DNA of 64,000 nt, taken from Tupaia tana (Eukaryota > Chordata > Mammalia > Scandentia > Tupaiidae). Both the position numbers and the translations under genes were made by a program. The stretch is taken from positions 157,599,400-157,663,399 of the forward strand of contig JAKSZU010000002.1 in NCBI GenBank assembly GCA_026018925.1, read 5' to 3'. Of this stretch, positions 32,186 through 44,720 are shown in pieces (the first letter of the stretch is position 1; the number at the start of each line of letters is the position of its first letter). The notes below the pieces were generated by a model, which was given only the letters and a program-made list of their open reading frames with translations, searched no databases and had not been told where the DNA came from.

Positions 32186-35100
32186 CTCTCTTGGCATTCT
32201 TAAAGCGGCTAATCCTTTCCTACCTTTTAAGAAATACTGACAAAAAGTTAATACGACTATGTTTCATCTCCTCTGAGTCATCTACACACGCACTCAAGCA
32301 TGAGTGTGCACACGTATACAGGAAACTGAAGATATGAAACCATCATTTTAATACCTGAGGTTAAAAAACACCATTTAACAGAGAGTTTTTCTTTTCTTTT
32401 AATTAATTGCGTAATTTTCCCATTTCAGCTTCCACATACATAAAGGAAGCCTAACTATGTGCTTACAATTATAGTTCAGGCTAGAATCCATTACTTTAAT
32501 TATCTTACAATGTGAGCAGGGGAAAAAAAAAAAACGAATGTATTGGTAAATGTAACTCTCTTAATAGAAAAGCAGATTTTAAAGGCGTTTTTATTTTCTA
32601 AATAAGCTGGACATACTATCGCCAGGTTTTTGTGTTTTCTGTATACAACTGGTATTTCATTTTGAATTCCTTGCGCACATTGCAAAGTGTATGCACTATG
32701 TAACAAGAGGTCAAGTTTCGCTCGGTGAATCGATTCAATATGAGAAGCAGAAATTTCCACAGAGGGAAGGAAATTGCCTTAAAGTCAGTTGGCATCATTT
32801 TGTGGCAGCTTCTTGCTCTGAGTGGGGGGACCGAATGCACACGGCGCTCTATGCTGCTCGGTGCCACTTGGAAGAGCACAAGGCTGGGAGGGCTGTTAGA
32901 AAGAGGAATGACGGAATTATAACTGACGAGCTTTCTGTCTGGTGAGGCTACTCGGAAAAGACTAACAAGATAGCGATGGCTAAAAGGCCTTTGTTGTCTA
33001 GGTAAGAATGAAATTATTTTTTTTCTTTCTCAGTTCTTCACGCAAATGCTGACCTTAAATTCAGAAAAGCCAAAGATTCAGTGTGACTCACTCTGCCTTT
33101 GATCAGACTCCCAATATAGTCTAAATAACAGATCACTGGAAAGAATATGTAAAACAGTTTCTGTTCAAACAGTGGTAAGTGTTTGAAAAGAACGCTCTGT
33201 TTATGCTACAGTGCCATCAAGTTAAAACTTTGTTCAAATGCTGATCAGAAGCCAAAGATGGCACGAAAGTTAATGGAACTGAGAAAATAGGTTATTTTGC
33301 TTGGATGGCTAGATAGATAAAAGAAAGTAAATGAGATGATTTTAAGACTGATGGAAGACACCCCAAGCCATATATGTAATCCTTCCTTTGACAACTTCTG
33401 TCCTCCCCAAACTCTGAATCAAATAGATGTTTTTCACGTGATTATAATAAAAGAATTTTAGGCCAAAAAAGAAAAGAGATTAATCTTTCTACTGATCAAG
33501 ACCATATAATTTCTTCTCTCTGAAGATTAGTTTGATCTATACTTCCTCCAAAATAAGACAAAAAATACTAGGTTATATATGACAAATAATAGAAACAGGC
33601 TGGTATGTATATCTTGAAAAGTTTTATTAAATTTTAAATCATACCTTAATTTTTTTCAGACACTAAATATGTGTGTTAAAGTAATAAGAAATCCATCCCT
33701 TGTCTAGAAAAATAAAGTACTCAACCGGGAATCTTTTCTAATTATAATTATATTTTGAGCATCACCAAATATATTTTAAGTGCTTATGACTATAAATGCA
33801 GTGATTTTTAGAGATTTATGGTGCTTTCATATGATCTTATCTTGCTTCTACATCAATTTGTAAACTCTTCAAAGAAAGAAACATCCCATGTAACTCTCTG
33901 GCTTCTCAGCAGAGTGATTTGCATACTCAATAAAAGGATTTGATTAACTTCTATCCCAGAAATTTCAGACTTAGAAACATAAAGATCTACTGGGAATGAA
34001 CTTGTAATAACCTTCCAGTACAGCCACTTAAAAATCTTTGTTGTACAAAAATATTCTGCTTGTCTAACCTAAAGAACTCTTGCTGTAATTTCGAAATAGT
34101 TCTTACAGTATTGAACTTTTGGAAGGTAAGGAATCAAATTGCGGGTCAGCATTTTACAAAATGTATAGAACATCTATTTTGGAATAATGAAACAGAACTA
34201 CCACTTTCTCTATCAAGATGAAAACATGTAACTATTGGCTTTTTATATAAGCGTAGCAAACACCATTTGTAGTTTTAATATAAAGTATATTTTAAAATTG
34301 AAAAGCTCAGACACTCAAGGATACTCAGATGCTTGTTATTTATTCCCCACTAAAGACTAGAGGGTAAAAGGCCAGGGAAACAAGAACACTTGAATAATAA
34401 TAATAAAAAGATGAATATGTAAAAGAAATGTACGTAGTATTAATATAGTATGATATAGATAAAGGATGCTGCTTTTTCAGAAATGATTCTCCCACTCTTG
34501 GCATATTTCTACTTGGGACCGTCCTGTAAATATGCACATAGTTTAGGACATGGTAAAAATGAAAATGCTGATAAAAAAATGGACATATGTTATCTGGTCT
34601 CTCAGTATGTTAAACTTCAGCTGCAATAACTAGAAAAGAAGTAAAGAAAATTATCCTTTCCCAATCCATTCCTTATCACTCTTGGAGACTTCCCTTGAGT
34701 TCATGGGAGTAGAAATTATTTCTACCCAAGGAGCCCTTGGTTCCATGACAACATATTAATGAGTCATAATCAAGGCCTTTCCTAAAGCAAGAAATATGGA
34801 CAAGGACCTCCGTCCCCCTCCTTTCTGATGAACATGAAAGCACAGAGTCCTTTAAATAACTGGTTAAAAACCGTGCAACATCTTTCCAAGTGGTTTTGTG
34901 TAAAGGTAGCCTTTATTATTTCCCCTGAAATCCTGGTTTCTTCTAAAATACTGTTCTAACCTTTGAAAACTTAATTTAGGCCTGAATCTTTAATTTTCTG
35001 CAACTTCAGACTTTTTCGATTGCTAACATAACTGTTCATCAAGTTTTGTCTAACTTTTTCATCAAACTGATGGCTATTTCTCCAGGTCTAAACAGAGATA

Positions 35101-35889
35101 CTGTCCTATAAACATATTCTTCTTGCCCACTTTACCTTATTTTTCTATGTGCTACAAAAAATTAACCAAGAATTTCATTCAAATTTCAGATTATTTTTAG
35201 GATTTCTTATAGTGATCACTATCATTTCTTGTTCATCTTTTGTATAAGTATCTTGGAGAAAGTAGTAATTCACAAATCATGAGGAAAATGACTTTCTAGT
35301 TTGGTTTAAGTTAAACATGTTGTGTTAGAAATCTGATCGCACCACTGACTTCTTTTTTTTTCTAATTTAAACAAGTCATTTAGCCTCTCAAAATATTAAT
35401 AATGATAAGCATACAGGTGAAAAATTGTTGATGGAAAATATTTAGAAAGATTATAACTAGCCAAACTGCAGAATATAGAAGGCTGTCTTTACAGTAAATC
35501 TGGGTTTCCATAGAAATAGAAAACAGTTACAACATCAAATTAACTAAATATGCTAACCTCTAGTTAGAAACCTTACTGCTACTTTGTCAATTCAAGTATT
35601 ATAAAATCTAATATTTTAGCATAATGAATCACAATATATGTAGTTTTAAATTACTCTGCTCTAGTTGAGTTCAATCTTTTTTTTCCTAATTAGAATAATT
35701 TAAGTAATAAAGGAATTTACAATACATATAAGGGTGAAAAAGAGTTTTTTTCTGGGTCCTCTTCAGCTAATCATAATAGATTATGGGTGTGTTCTGTTTA
35801 TATTTTGTGTTGTGTCAATACTTGGAAAATTACAAAAATCAGTGATATCTGAAGTAACTATATGCCTTACAAGTTCATTTTACACAGAT
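32186..35889. other. Long unique AT-rich interval
   Basis: No gene, SINE or LTR. It contains the CpG-richer island at 32580-32980 (listed separately). The remainder is AT-rich with short frames only. Confidence 0.45.
32580..32980. promoter_or_regulatory. CpG-enriched unique island, candidate enhancer or exon
   Basis: I count about 14 CpG in 400 bp here (for example TTCGCTCGG, CACGGCGCTC, GACGGAAT, GACGAG), while the flanks have far fewer. The sequence is not a repeat I know. Open frames of 84-87 codons occur on both strands, but with no domain and no clear splice sites. Depletion of CpG normally erases this in mammals unless the sequence is young, unmethylated or constrained. Confidence 0.35.
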
Positions 35890-35985
35890 AATCATATTTC
35901 ATATTCACAACAAAACTAGGAGGCAGGCATGTTACAGAGATGGAGACTGACATACAAGAGAATTCCAGGGGGTCTAGGTTCAAAG
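35890..35985 (-). repeat. Possible MIR fragment
   Basis: ATTCACAACAAAACTAGGAGGC, GTTACAGAGATGGAGACTGA and GTCTAGGTTCAAAG follow the MIR minus-strand order, diverged. Confidence 0.45.
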
Positions 35986-35997
35986 TAACTGTCTTTT

Positions 35998-36197
35998 GTT
36001 TTTTTTTTTTAAGTTTCTTTTTGTTTTTTAGATTTATTTTTATTTTTTTATTTATTTATTAATTTGCTATAGGGCATGTGTACTCACCAGAGAGAGACAG
36101 AGAGAAAGTGAAAAAGCAATGGCCAGTTCTGGAATTCAAACTGTGGTCAGCCCTGTGGGAGTCCAGCACCTTTAACCACCATACCACCTGCTGACCC
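35998..36197 (-). mobile_element. Family S SINE with the L-type 3' motif
   Basis: AATTTGCTATAGGGCATGTG followed by TACTCACCAGAGAGAGAC is the 3' end of family L, but the long body is absent and the S-type AAAGTGAAAAAGCAATGG joins directly to the head (ATACCACCTGCTGACCC). A decayed target repeat (TCAAAGTAACTGTCTT / TCAAGTTATAGTCTT) flanks it. Confidence 0.83.
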
Positions 36198-36273
36198 GTC
36201 AAGTTATAGTCTTAAACACCACTGCTTTACAGGTAAGCTTGTTCTGCTCTCATCTGTACGAACTAGATCATCA

Positions 36274-36425
36274 GTGATATATATGTGTGTATATACACAT
36301 ATACACACATCCTTCAAATTATATCATATATATAGTATATATAATATTAATATAACATATAATATACAATATGATATTGTGGCATGATATGTTATTATAT
36401 TAGTATATTATATTAAAATATAGTA
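36274..36425. repeat. AT-rich low-complexity tract
   Basis: TATATGTGTGTATATACACATATA-type near-palindrome followed by about 120 bp of TA-rich sequence. Could extrude as a cruciform. Confidence 0.8.
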
Positions 36426-37222
36426 ATAGGGTAATCTTATTTTTAGTGACTGTCCATTTTCCATATAGTATCCTTATCTCACCTTCTCGACCTTCTACTG
36501 ATACCAAGAAATCTGTGCCTTCATGTTCTCTGCACTTTATCACCCTGTATCCTTTCCTTCATACAGGACAAAATTCGATATTTAAAAATTTAAGCTTAGA
36601 AATAAGGGACAGGAGACATTAACATTTTAATAGGGAGTAGTTCATTTACCCAAAATAGGGAAGAAATTCTGTTGGTATAATTTAGGTATTGCAGAATAAT
36701 AGAAGAGATTTTTGAAGGAAGAGGTTGCCCTTCAAATGATATCCTATCCAAAAAAACTCTGCCCTCTGTTAGAATCAAGACTGAAATTTTCTTACTCTTT
36801 CTCATTGCTGACCAAAGAGGGTATGTCCACCCAATTGGATAATGCAGTATTTTCATCATCATGAATAATTCTCCCCAAAAAGAATAGGAAATTTATAAAT
36901 GTATGCTATGATGTCCTCACATCAGTCAGAAAACTGTTCATATCCTGAGCATAGGAATGAGCTCACTCACTGATTTCTGTTTAAAGACATGCTACCTATT
37001 ATTAAATTCTTCCTAATATAAAAACAAACACACTTTAAAAACAAAAACATCAGCCAGAACATAATGGAATGATTACAAATGATTTGCTTTTCATGAAATA
37101 TTATTGCTGGTTGATTTTACATGATACTATAATTTTACACTTACTAAATGTGATATGAAAATAAAACAATACTGAAGATACTCTGACACGATATGATACA
37201 CATGTTGTAAACAGTTCTCTAG

Positions 37223-37290
37223 AATTTTCAACAGTGATCTACACCAGTGAAGTACGTCTTAACAAACGAACCAACTGACTGTTGAAAATT
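37223..37290. repeat. Perfect 13-bp inverted repeat
   Basis: AATTTTCAACAGT (37223-37235) and ACTGTTGAAAATT (37278-37290) are exact reverse complements with a 42-bp loop, so they can form a stem-loop in DNA or RNA. It could also be the decayed ends of an old MITE. Confidence 0.8.
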
Positions 37291-38612
37291 AGTTAACTTT
37301 TTTCTTTAGGTAAATGCCTACCACAGAGTCAAACTGTTGGAATTTTACACTAAACTACGGAGTTTCTTTCCAGAATATTACATTCTGCTATGTTACATTT
37401 TTCTTAACAGGTTTGATTAACTTTATAAAAAGGTGGTCAAATACAGAGCATATTAGAGGTTTGGTTTTGATCTCCTCACTAATACTGGTTTTGTTGAGAA
37501 GCTGAGCTCTGTGGCTCCCGCAGAGAAAAAAGAGGAAAACAATTAAAGACTCCCACAGGAGGGCCCCATCTTTCAGCAGAAGATTTGGGGAACATTCTCA
37601 TTCATATCCAGTCACAGTCAAATGCCTTTTAAGGGTGTTAGTTTAGTGAGCCATAGCAGGCCTTTGGTTTTCTATTATTTCTTATTGTTAGGTTCAAGGT
37701 TCAAGGGGAATAGTAAAGGGTGGAATGAAACAGTCCTGATGAGTTTATGTACACAGAATACTTGATTGCAATTCCTCAGAAAGTTGTTTTATTCTTTCCA
37801 AGGCTTTGTGTTTCGCGGGTTTATTTGGTTGCTGGGTTTCCACTGATTTTAATGCCACAATGCAGGTTCACATGTCTGTGTGGATTTGAAAAAAGGTAGA
37901 TTATTTCTACTAAAATTTGAAAAGACTCCTCAAGAACTCTTCTGAAGTAAGGTGATAACTAGAAAGTAAAATAAATAAATAAATACATACATACATAAAG
38001 ACTAATACATTGGCATGGTTTGTTAAGAAGAACAATGAGATATTACTACAATGAAAGAAAACAAAAATCAAGTATTATTTAACCAATGTAGGTCCCCTGA
38101 AAATACGTCTCAATAAAAATGACTATTTCATCAAGAAAGACAGGAAAAAGTAACTTCCATTTTCCATGCACATAGACTAATACTGAAATTCAAAAGCGCT
38201 GGCCATGTATTTGTTCCCATCGATTGACTTTCTGAAACTTATCCAACTTAAAAGATTTATTAAAAAAATACTCTCTAGCATCAGCAGATGCTGTAAAGGA
38301 AGATGAGGAGATTTAATCACTACATAAAATTATGCTAAAGAAAGATGTCAAAGTACGGTTTCAAAAGATAACTAAAATGTAACAGAGATAAACATATTAA
38401 CTTTGCTCTTGGGGGAAAACACAGAGACATGTAATGCAGACACATGGGTGAGATTAGCATCTTCTATAAATATGTAACTAAAGAGCAACATTTTCAAGTT
38501 CAAGTCATTTAGTAAAAAATAAGGGCAAACAAGCATTATAATGTTACACATGAAAATAAACTTTACAAGACAGAATTATCCTAATTCAAAGTTCTCATAC
38601 GTTAAGAAGAAA

Positions 38613-38614
<2 letters not shown>

Positions 38615-38654
<40 letters not shown>
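38615..38654. repeat. (TA)n microsatellite
   Basis: Twenty pure TA units. Self-complementary, prone to cruciform formation and length change. Confidence 0.95.
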
Positions 38655-38662
<8 letters not shown>

Positions 38663-40574
38663 ATCAATTTTTTCACCCTAATAGTTGATTTCATGTAAAT
38701 ATCTAGTGTTCATGCAACTGCAAAGCTATTAAGAACTTCAGTCCCACAAACCTTAAGTAAATACTTAAAATAAGCTGTAATTTAGCAAAGTGAATTCCTG
38801 CCCATAATTGAAAACCTATCTAACTTTCTGGAAAAGACTAAAAGTAAATGTGACATCTGAAAAAAATGATAAAGATTAGGGTTTCCTTGACTACACCTCA
38901 AACATATTCAAAATTCACATAAAGGTCTACAATTAAAGCACCATGTTCTATAATACTAAATTTGACTGTGCTTTAAAAATAAACAATATTTAGAAGACAA
39001 AGATTGCATCAAAAAGTTTCATATTTCACATAGACACTATATACAAAGATGCTTTTTGGACTTGAAAGTTGAATCAAAGGATTAAGTAAATGTATTCTGT
39101 AAGAGGGAAATGACAGTTTCAGAGCAGAGATTACTTTGAGGTTTGCAATATGTTTTGTTGTTTTGTTATATAAATGATTGCAGTATATTTTACAATACTG
39201 AAATGGTTAATAATACATAGATTGATGTTAAAAGTTTCTTTTGTATTATCTATTGTTATAAAGTACACAATCCTTCTTCTTACACTGCCTTTAAGGATAC
39301 AGCAGTTGATTTGAGAAATGCCCCTACAGTACCTTTTGTACATTCCAGCTGTGGGAGAGAAGGATATTTTTAAAATAATTCAATGACAAAACAAGACCAT
39401 GCACTGCTGACCTACTGTGGTTTGGGTTCATCTTGGCCATACATTCCAAGTGCGTTTAAATGAACAGGCATTATGTAAATAGGCATTGCTAAATAAAAGG
39501 CAGCTCTCGTGTATTAATCCAAGGCCTGGGGTGCTTTTAAAGCAGACTGGAGACAATCCCAGCCACCTGGCTTTTGAAAGACCACCAAGGGAATAAGTAA
39601 AAGGGGTCCTTAAAAGCATTTTGAAATTAAACCTAAGTTACACAAGAGATTTAGATATGTTTTTGCTCGGTAACTTTTAAAGTTCATTTTAGTTATTTAA
39701 CACGAAAATTCTCACCTTCAAGACACTAAACAGTTCTTTAGTCAGCAAATACTTTAGCATTAAAATCATATAAGCTAGTTGAAAACAACGGACTTCACCT
39801 TCATTCCAAAACTAACTTTTGCTTCTAAATATTTGGTATTTAAAATGTACAGGTGTGTAATAGGTGAAGTCACAGAACCATCTGACCTGTTTATGAAGCC
39901 TATATACAAAAACTAACAAGAACAATTTTTAGAATGCCTAACTGGTCTCAGGATAAAATATATAGTCATAAATGTGTGGGTAAAGTTAAAAGGTTCAAAG
40001 ACTCTCTAGGAAAATGATTATAAAGTTGTCTCACTATTGTTTGAAGAAACAATTAGGTAATGAGGTCAACTTAGTTTTTTTCAAACCATGTAACTAAAAT
40101 ATTCCATAGTTAACAAAATTACAGTGACTAAATTTAAAAGTAAAACACACATATTAGGAAAAAGTAAAAGTCCTGAAACAAGAGAATTCCTGAACGTGTA
40201 AGACATGGGTTTTATGCAGTGTTAGTATGTATATTTGTAGGTTCATATTTCTTTAATTCTATTAAACTTGTCCATGGGGGATGGCTACTGTCAAATTGTT
40301 TGAATCACTATGAAAGCCACAGAGAAGATCAACAGTGTTGTGAAGGTAATGATCTTTCACTGGCCTCTCAGGAGCTGGTTGTAAAATTTATAAGGAAAGT
40401 TCTATCACTGGCCTACATAATTTTTTGGTGAGGCAGTAGAAATTGATGCCATCTATCTAAAAGAATAAAAGTGAGCAACTTAGTTATCTGAATATTCTCA
40501 GCTGCCACAAATCTTAGAGACATTTGGGGTTATTAAAGGCATAGAAGTTTGAATTATAGACATATATACATTTA

Positions 40575-40695
40575 ATCGTGTATTTACTGAATAGCTGATT
40601 CTTATCAAATATGGTGCTTTGTTTTGAGGGTGAAACATAATTACAAACACCAGTCCTGCCTGTGGGGCACTTACAATCTACTAAGAAGATATCTA
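40575..40695 (-). repeat. L2 fragment
   Basis: TTTACTGAATAGCTGATTC, a decayed GTGCTTTG...GAAACATAATTACAAACACCAGTCCTGCC and GGGCACTTACAATCTA match the minus-orientation L2 3' end. Confidence 0.5.
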
Positions 40696-41527
40696 CATTC
40701 TGCATACGTTAAAAACACTTAAAAATGGTTTTAACAGGAGATCTTAAAGCAAAAATTCATACCAAAGCATAGAAAATACTGGACAAAAATCTGTCTCTTG
40801 CCAATGGATTAAATCCCTGATTTTGTGGAATCCTTTAACTGATGTCTCATCCGGATCTCAAAGCTTTCAACCAACATCAATATAAGTAGTTCTGAGAGTA
40901 GGGCAAAAGAAACCATGTATGAGCATGCCCAGTATCATTTTAAATAAAAGAAAATATCTTTTTTATTTCAATCATGATTAAGTTGTTATCACCTAATCCA
41001 AGGATTTTCAGGGTGGTTTCATACCAGAAAATGCCCCCCAAATAGAGTCAGTCAGGAGTTATCAGTTCGGCTGGAACCAAAGGGCATTGGGTAGACTAGG
41101 GCCCAGGCACAGTCTCTGAGTGGTTCTGTGGACTGTATTGAGCAGAAATCTCATTTTCAGCTGGGCAGAGGTATATGTAAGATATTTTTTAGACTGAGAA
41201 AATAAAAATGCTTGGAGCTACTTTATTTGGCTCAATTTTGGATCACCCACACTTAAAAAAGAATTCAATTAATCATTGGATCATTTTATGAAGTACCACC
41301 TCACACAAGGCAAGGGAAACAATAAGCCTTTATTACCTACTACCTCACTGCCAATACCGGCCCTATCAGGCTAAACACAGGGTCCCGCCCGCTGGTCCTT
41401 GGGGACCACACAGGAGCTCTCCAGGGCCTTATGCCTTCATAACTGACTCTCACAGGTCATTTTTCCTCAAAGTAACTTTAAATTAATTATCTCCACATCA
41501 TGAGGCTTAAATAAAATAGTATACCAT

Positions 41528-41717
41528 ATTTTCAAAAAAAATTATTTGCTATTTAATTGTATTGATTATCACTTTTTAATTTGCTATAGAGCACATGTGC
41601 TTACTAAAGAGAGAGAGAGAGAGAAACTGAGAAAGCAAGCTGCCAGATCCAGGACTCAAACCTCTGTTGGCCATGCGGGAGTCCAACATCTTAACCACCA
41701 TGCCACCTGCTGGTCTC
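41528..41717 (-). mobile_element. Family S SINE with the L-type 3' motif
   Basis: TTTGCTATAGAGCACATGTGC, GA tract, GAGAAAGCAAGCTGCC and head (CCACCATGCCACCTGCTGGTC). Target-site duplication AATAGTATACCA / AATAGTATATCA at 41516-41527 and 41718-41729. Confidence 0.88.
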
Positions 41718-41811
41718 AATAGTATATCACATTTAAAAAATTTATCTATATAAAGAGTTCTGCCAATCATAAAACATTTGTAAATGTCAGTGATTAACAA
41801 TTAGAACAGCT

Positions 41812-42068
41812 GGGACCAGCAGATAGCATAATGGTTACATCACTGAACTTCCACATAATTTATTGAATTCGAATTTTGGCCCTAGTGACTTGAAACTCAT
41901 TCTGGGTGCATGTGAACATGTGCCCAAAATCCTGTGAGGAGAATGGAGGAGAAGGGACTGCAGTATGGCTATCCTCCCAGGGGGTGATTTCTCACTTTCT
42001 GTCTCTCTCTCTGTGTCTCTACAGCAAGAGCACACACCCTATAGCAAAAATCTCTCTAAAAAACCAAA
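41812..42068 (+). mobile_element. Old family L SINE
   Basis: GGGACCAGCAGATAGCATAATGG, degraded B box (GAATTCGAATTTTGG), GAGGAGAATGGAGGAGAAGGG, CACCCTATAGCAAAAATCTC and an A tail. CpG-poor. Confidence 0.85.
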
Positions 42069-42102
42069 GAGTTTATAAAAGACAGTGTATGTTAAAACTT
42101 TT

Positions 42103-42277
42103 ATGAAAAAGGGGTTATTGATTTATTTCATTTTATTTGTTATTATTTTTTTGATTTGACTAGAGAGAGAGAGAGAAAGGGAACGTGAGAAAGCTAGCTG
42201 CCAGGTCTGGGACTTGACTGTGGTTGGCCATGTGGGAGTCCAGTGCTCCAACCACCATGCCAACTGCTGACCCCTAT
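42103..42277 (-). mobile_element. Family S SINE, minus strand
   Basis: TTTGATTTGACTAGAGAGAG, GAGAAAGCTAGCTGCCAGG and a head ending CCATGCCAACTGCTGACCCC. Target-site duplication TTAAAACTTTT / TTAAAACTCTT. It lies 35 bp from a plus-strand L SINE. Confidence 0.87.
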
Positions 42278-42460
42278 TTAAAACTCTTGATACTAAAATG
42301 TTTTACGTATTAAAATGTGTATTAATTCTATGTATTAATTTTTATGTATTAATTATCCTATGTATCACTGTATAACATTAATAAAACACATTGTTATATA
42401 ACAGTATTTATATAATTGATATACCTATTATATAAATACTATTTATATATTAATAACATC

Positions 42461-42687
42461 TATTGAATGTTAATTATGTACCATATATTAATTATGAGCC
42501 TGATATCGTTACAGGTACAAACTCTTTCATTCTCATCACAAACCTACCAGTAAGCACTATGTTCACTGAACTACAGAGAGTAGGTAATGTACCCAAAGTT
42601 ATATAGGCGGTAGGTGCCAAAGCAATATTTGGAACATAGTTTTGTTTCAAAGCCCTCACGTTTAACCACTAAGCTATAATGCCTCTC
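42461..42687 (-). repeat. Near full-length MIR
   Basis: TATTGAATGTTAATTATGTACC, CATTCTCATCACAAACC, TAGGTAATGTACCCAAAGTT and TTTAACCACTAAGCTATAATGCC match the whole of MIR in reverse, including the A-box end of its tRNA head. Confidence 0.75.
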
Positions 42688-44559
42688 AAAAGTGCCACTT
42701 GTATTTTCATTCATTCCCATTACATGCCTACTGTCAACCTGGCATCACATTGGGCACCATGTCTTTAGCATAGGAAGATGCAGATCTAACCACGTGTGGC
42801 CCAAGAGACTGACACCGATCCCGTACATGTCGTGAGACACAACTCACTAGAACACGACCAACTAAAACGAGTGTAAGGCATAATTCTGATCAAATGAGAC
42901 ATCAACTGGCAAGACAAATGGTTGGAGATTCCTTACTGCAACTCATTAGCTGTGCTGCAGGGAGGTTGTTTCGACAGTTTATTTAACTATTTCTGCCCTG
43001 AGTGAAAAAGACAAAGAGACAAAGCACCTTCAACAAGATCTCCACATCATGGTCCCCCGCAGCCAGCCACCATCATGGAGGTGCCCAGACAAGACCCTGG
43101 GACTTTCCTAGTAGGTTAGCCTCACAGAGCTGTGTTTTACCACAGTACCGCCCTCTGGCCCTCAGAGAAGCCATTGCAATTGTGTAAAGAAGACCCTACT
43201 CTGAGCACTTACAAGACATCATCTGTGTTCCACAGGCACAGTGTACACCCTCCTGTGTGAAGCACGCCAAGGCATGCTGGCGTTCTTTGGGAGATGATTG
43301 ACTGACTCAGCAGACAGACTGTACCAGGCTTCTGTACTCTTCCAGAATGACTCGTCCAATGGATATATTGTAGCATCATCTGTCCTCAGACCAGGAGAAA
43401 AACGGACAATAGAACAGCTGCAAGCTTTCCTGCACTGTCCATGTCTTTCTGGCAGAGAAAGTAGGAGGGTCTTCTCAAGTTATTTTCAGGTGTCCTAAAT
43501 AGGCCATACTCCTCCGGGCCTACCTCTCTAGTGGCATTTCTGTCTGAGTACTCTGAGGGATGTTGTCTTCACTTTAGAATTATGCAGTAGAATAATGAAA
43601 AGAATGGTATTTTTAAAAAGAGATGGAAAATAATTTGCGTTCACTAGCATAGAGACTGTTTGTGGTTTGCACATTTATATATATATTTAAATATATACAT
43701 GTTTAAATGAAGCAAGTGTACTTAGATGTATATTCAAATACCCACACATGTTGAAATGAGGCAGAGCAGAGAGCTGAGGTAATAAAGGTGAAAAAGAAAC
43801 TTGCCTCAAGTGTAAGCATCAGTCACTCAATACAGAATTAAGGTTTGGCCTGCTGCCAAAGAAATTCTTTCAGAAAAAAATAGCACAGTAGGCTGTGAGG
43901 AGTTACTAATCAAATTAATTTCTAACATAGTAAAAAATAAGATAAAATATAGTATGATCATGTTATCTGCCTTAAAATGCATTTTCTGAAAGACTGTCAC
44001 ATGCTAAATTCTTCCTCGACAAATTTAATCCACACACCTGCAAACCTAGAGAATAGACTGCAAATTCATTAAATTGTTTGCTGTCTTTAAAGGGTTTTTT
44101 TTCTACTTAGAGATAATGTATAACAAATTAAATATTCCAATTGAAATAATGAAAATGTCAATACTTGTAATAAAACTTTTCTAAAAAAGAAAAAAGGAAA
44201 ATGAGTGGAATGAAAATGTTTTTTCCCCCTCCCTTTAGACATTCTTTCAATTAGAAAGGAGACCAAACTTAAATTATAGCTACCAATTAATTTTTCTGCT
44301 CTGGAAAGTGAAATAAGCATCTTTCATTAAATTGGATATTAAAGCTCATTGGCTATACAAGGAATCACCAGATTAATGGACTACAGTTCTCCAGTTTCAA
44401 TTATTTTCTCGATTTCCTAATTTTGGTTTGACTGTCTCCTTCTCCCTGGTGGGGCTCAATCTGACATTTACAGCCTCTAACTAACTGGCTGTTTCTACCA
44501 CTGAGGGTCACTCAGGCAATCTGAGTTTGAGGGGCACAATCTCCTTGTTAAAATGAGAC

Positions 44560-44593
<34 letters not shown>

Positions 44594-44600
44594 TAGGTGT
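44560..44600. repeat. (TG)n microsatellite
   Basis: About 17 TG units with small interruptions. Confidence 0.93.
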
Positions 44601-44696
44601 GAATTAGCAGCAAAGGAGCTCTCTTTAGATGGAATCAGGAGGAAAGACACAAAAAAGGGTGCCAGCTTTCAAACAAAAGTAGGAGCTACCCAGACC

Positions 44697-44720
44697 TTTT
44701 TTTTTTTTTTTTTTTTTTTT
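44697..44720. repeat. Isolated poly(T) tract
   Basis: A 24-T run with no SINE beside it and no AATAAA on the minus strand close by. Origin unclear. Confidence 0.85.

Larger units (their letters stand above)
36426..41515. other. Long SINE-free unique interval
   Basis: No gene or named repeat except a possible L2 fragment near 40575-40695. It contains a 13-bp inverted repeat (37223-37290), a (TA)20 array (38615-38654) and a gene-desert-like AT-rich texture. 39420-39600 has few low-complexity tracts and might be conserved. Confidence 0.45.

Noticed and set aside
41330..41450. LTR or pseudogene in the GC-richer patch
   Set aside because: No LTR landmarks or frame could be established.
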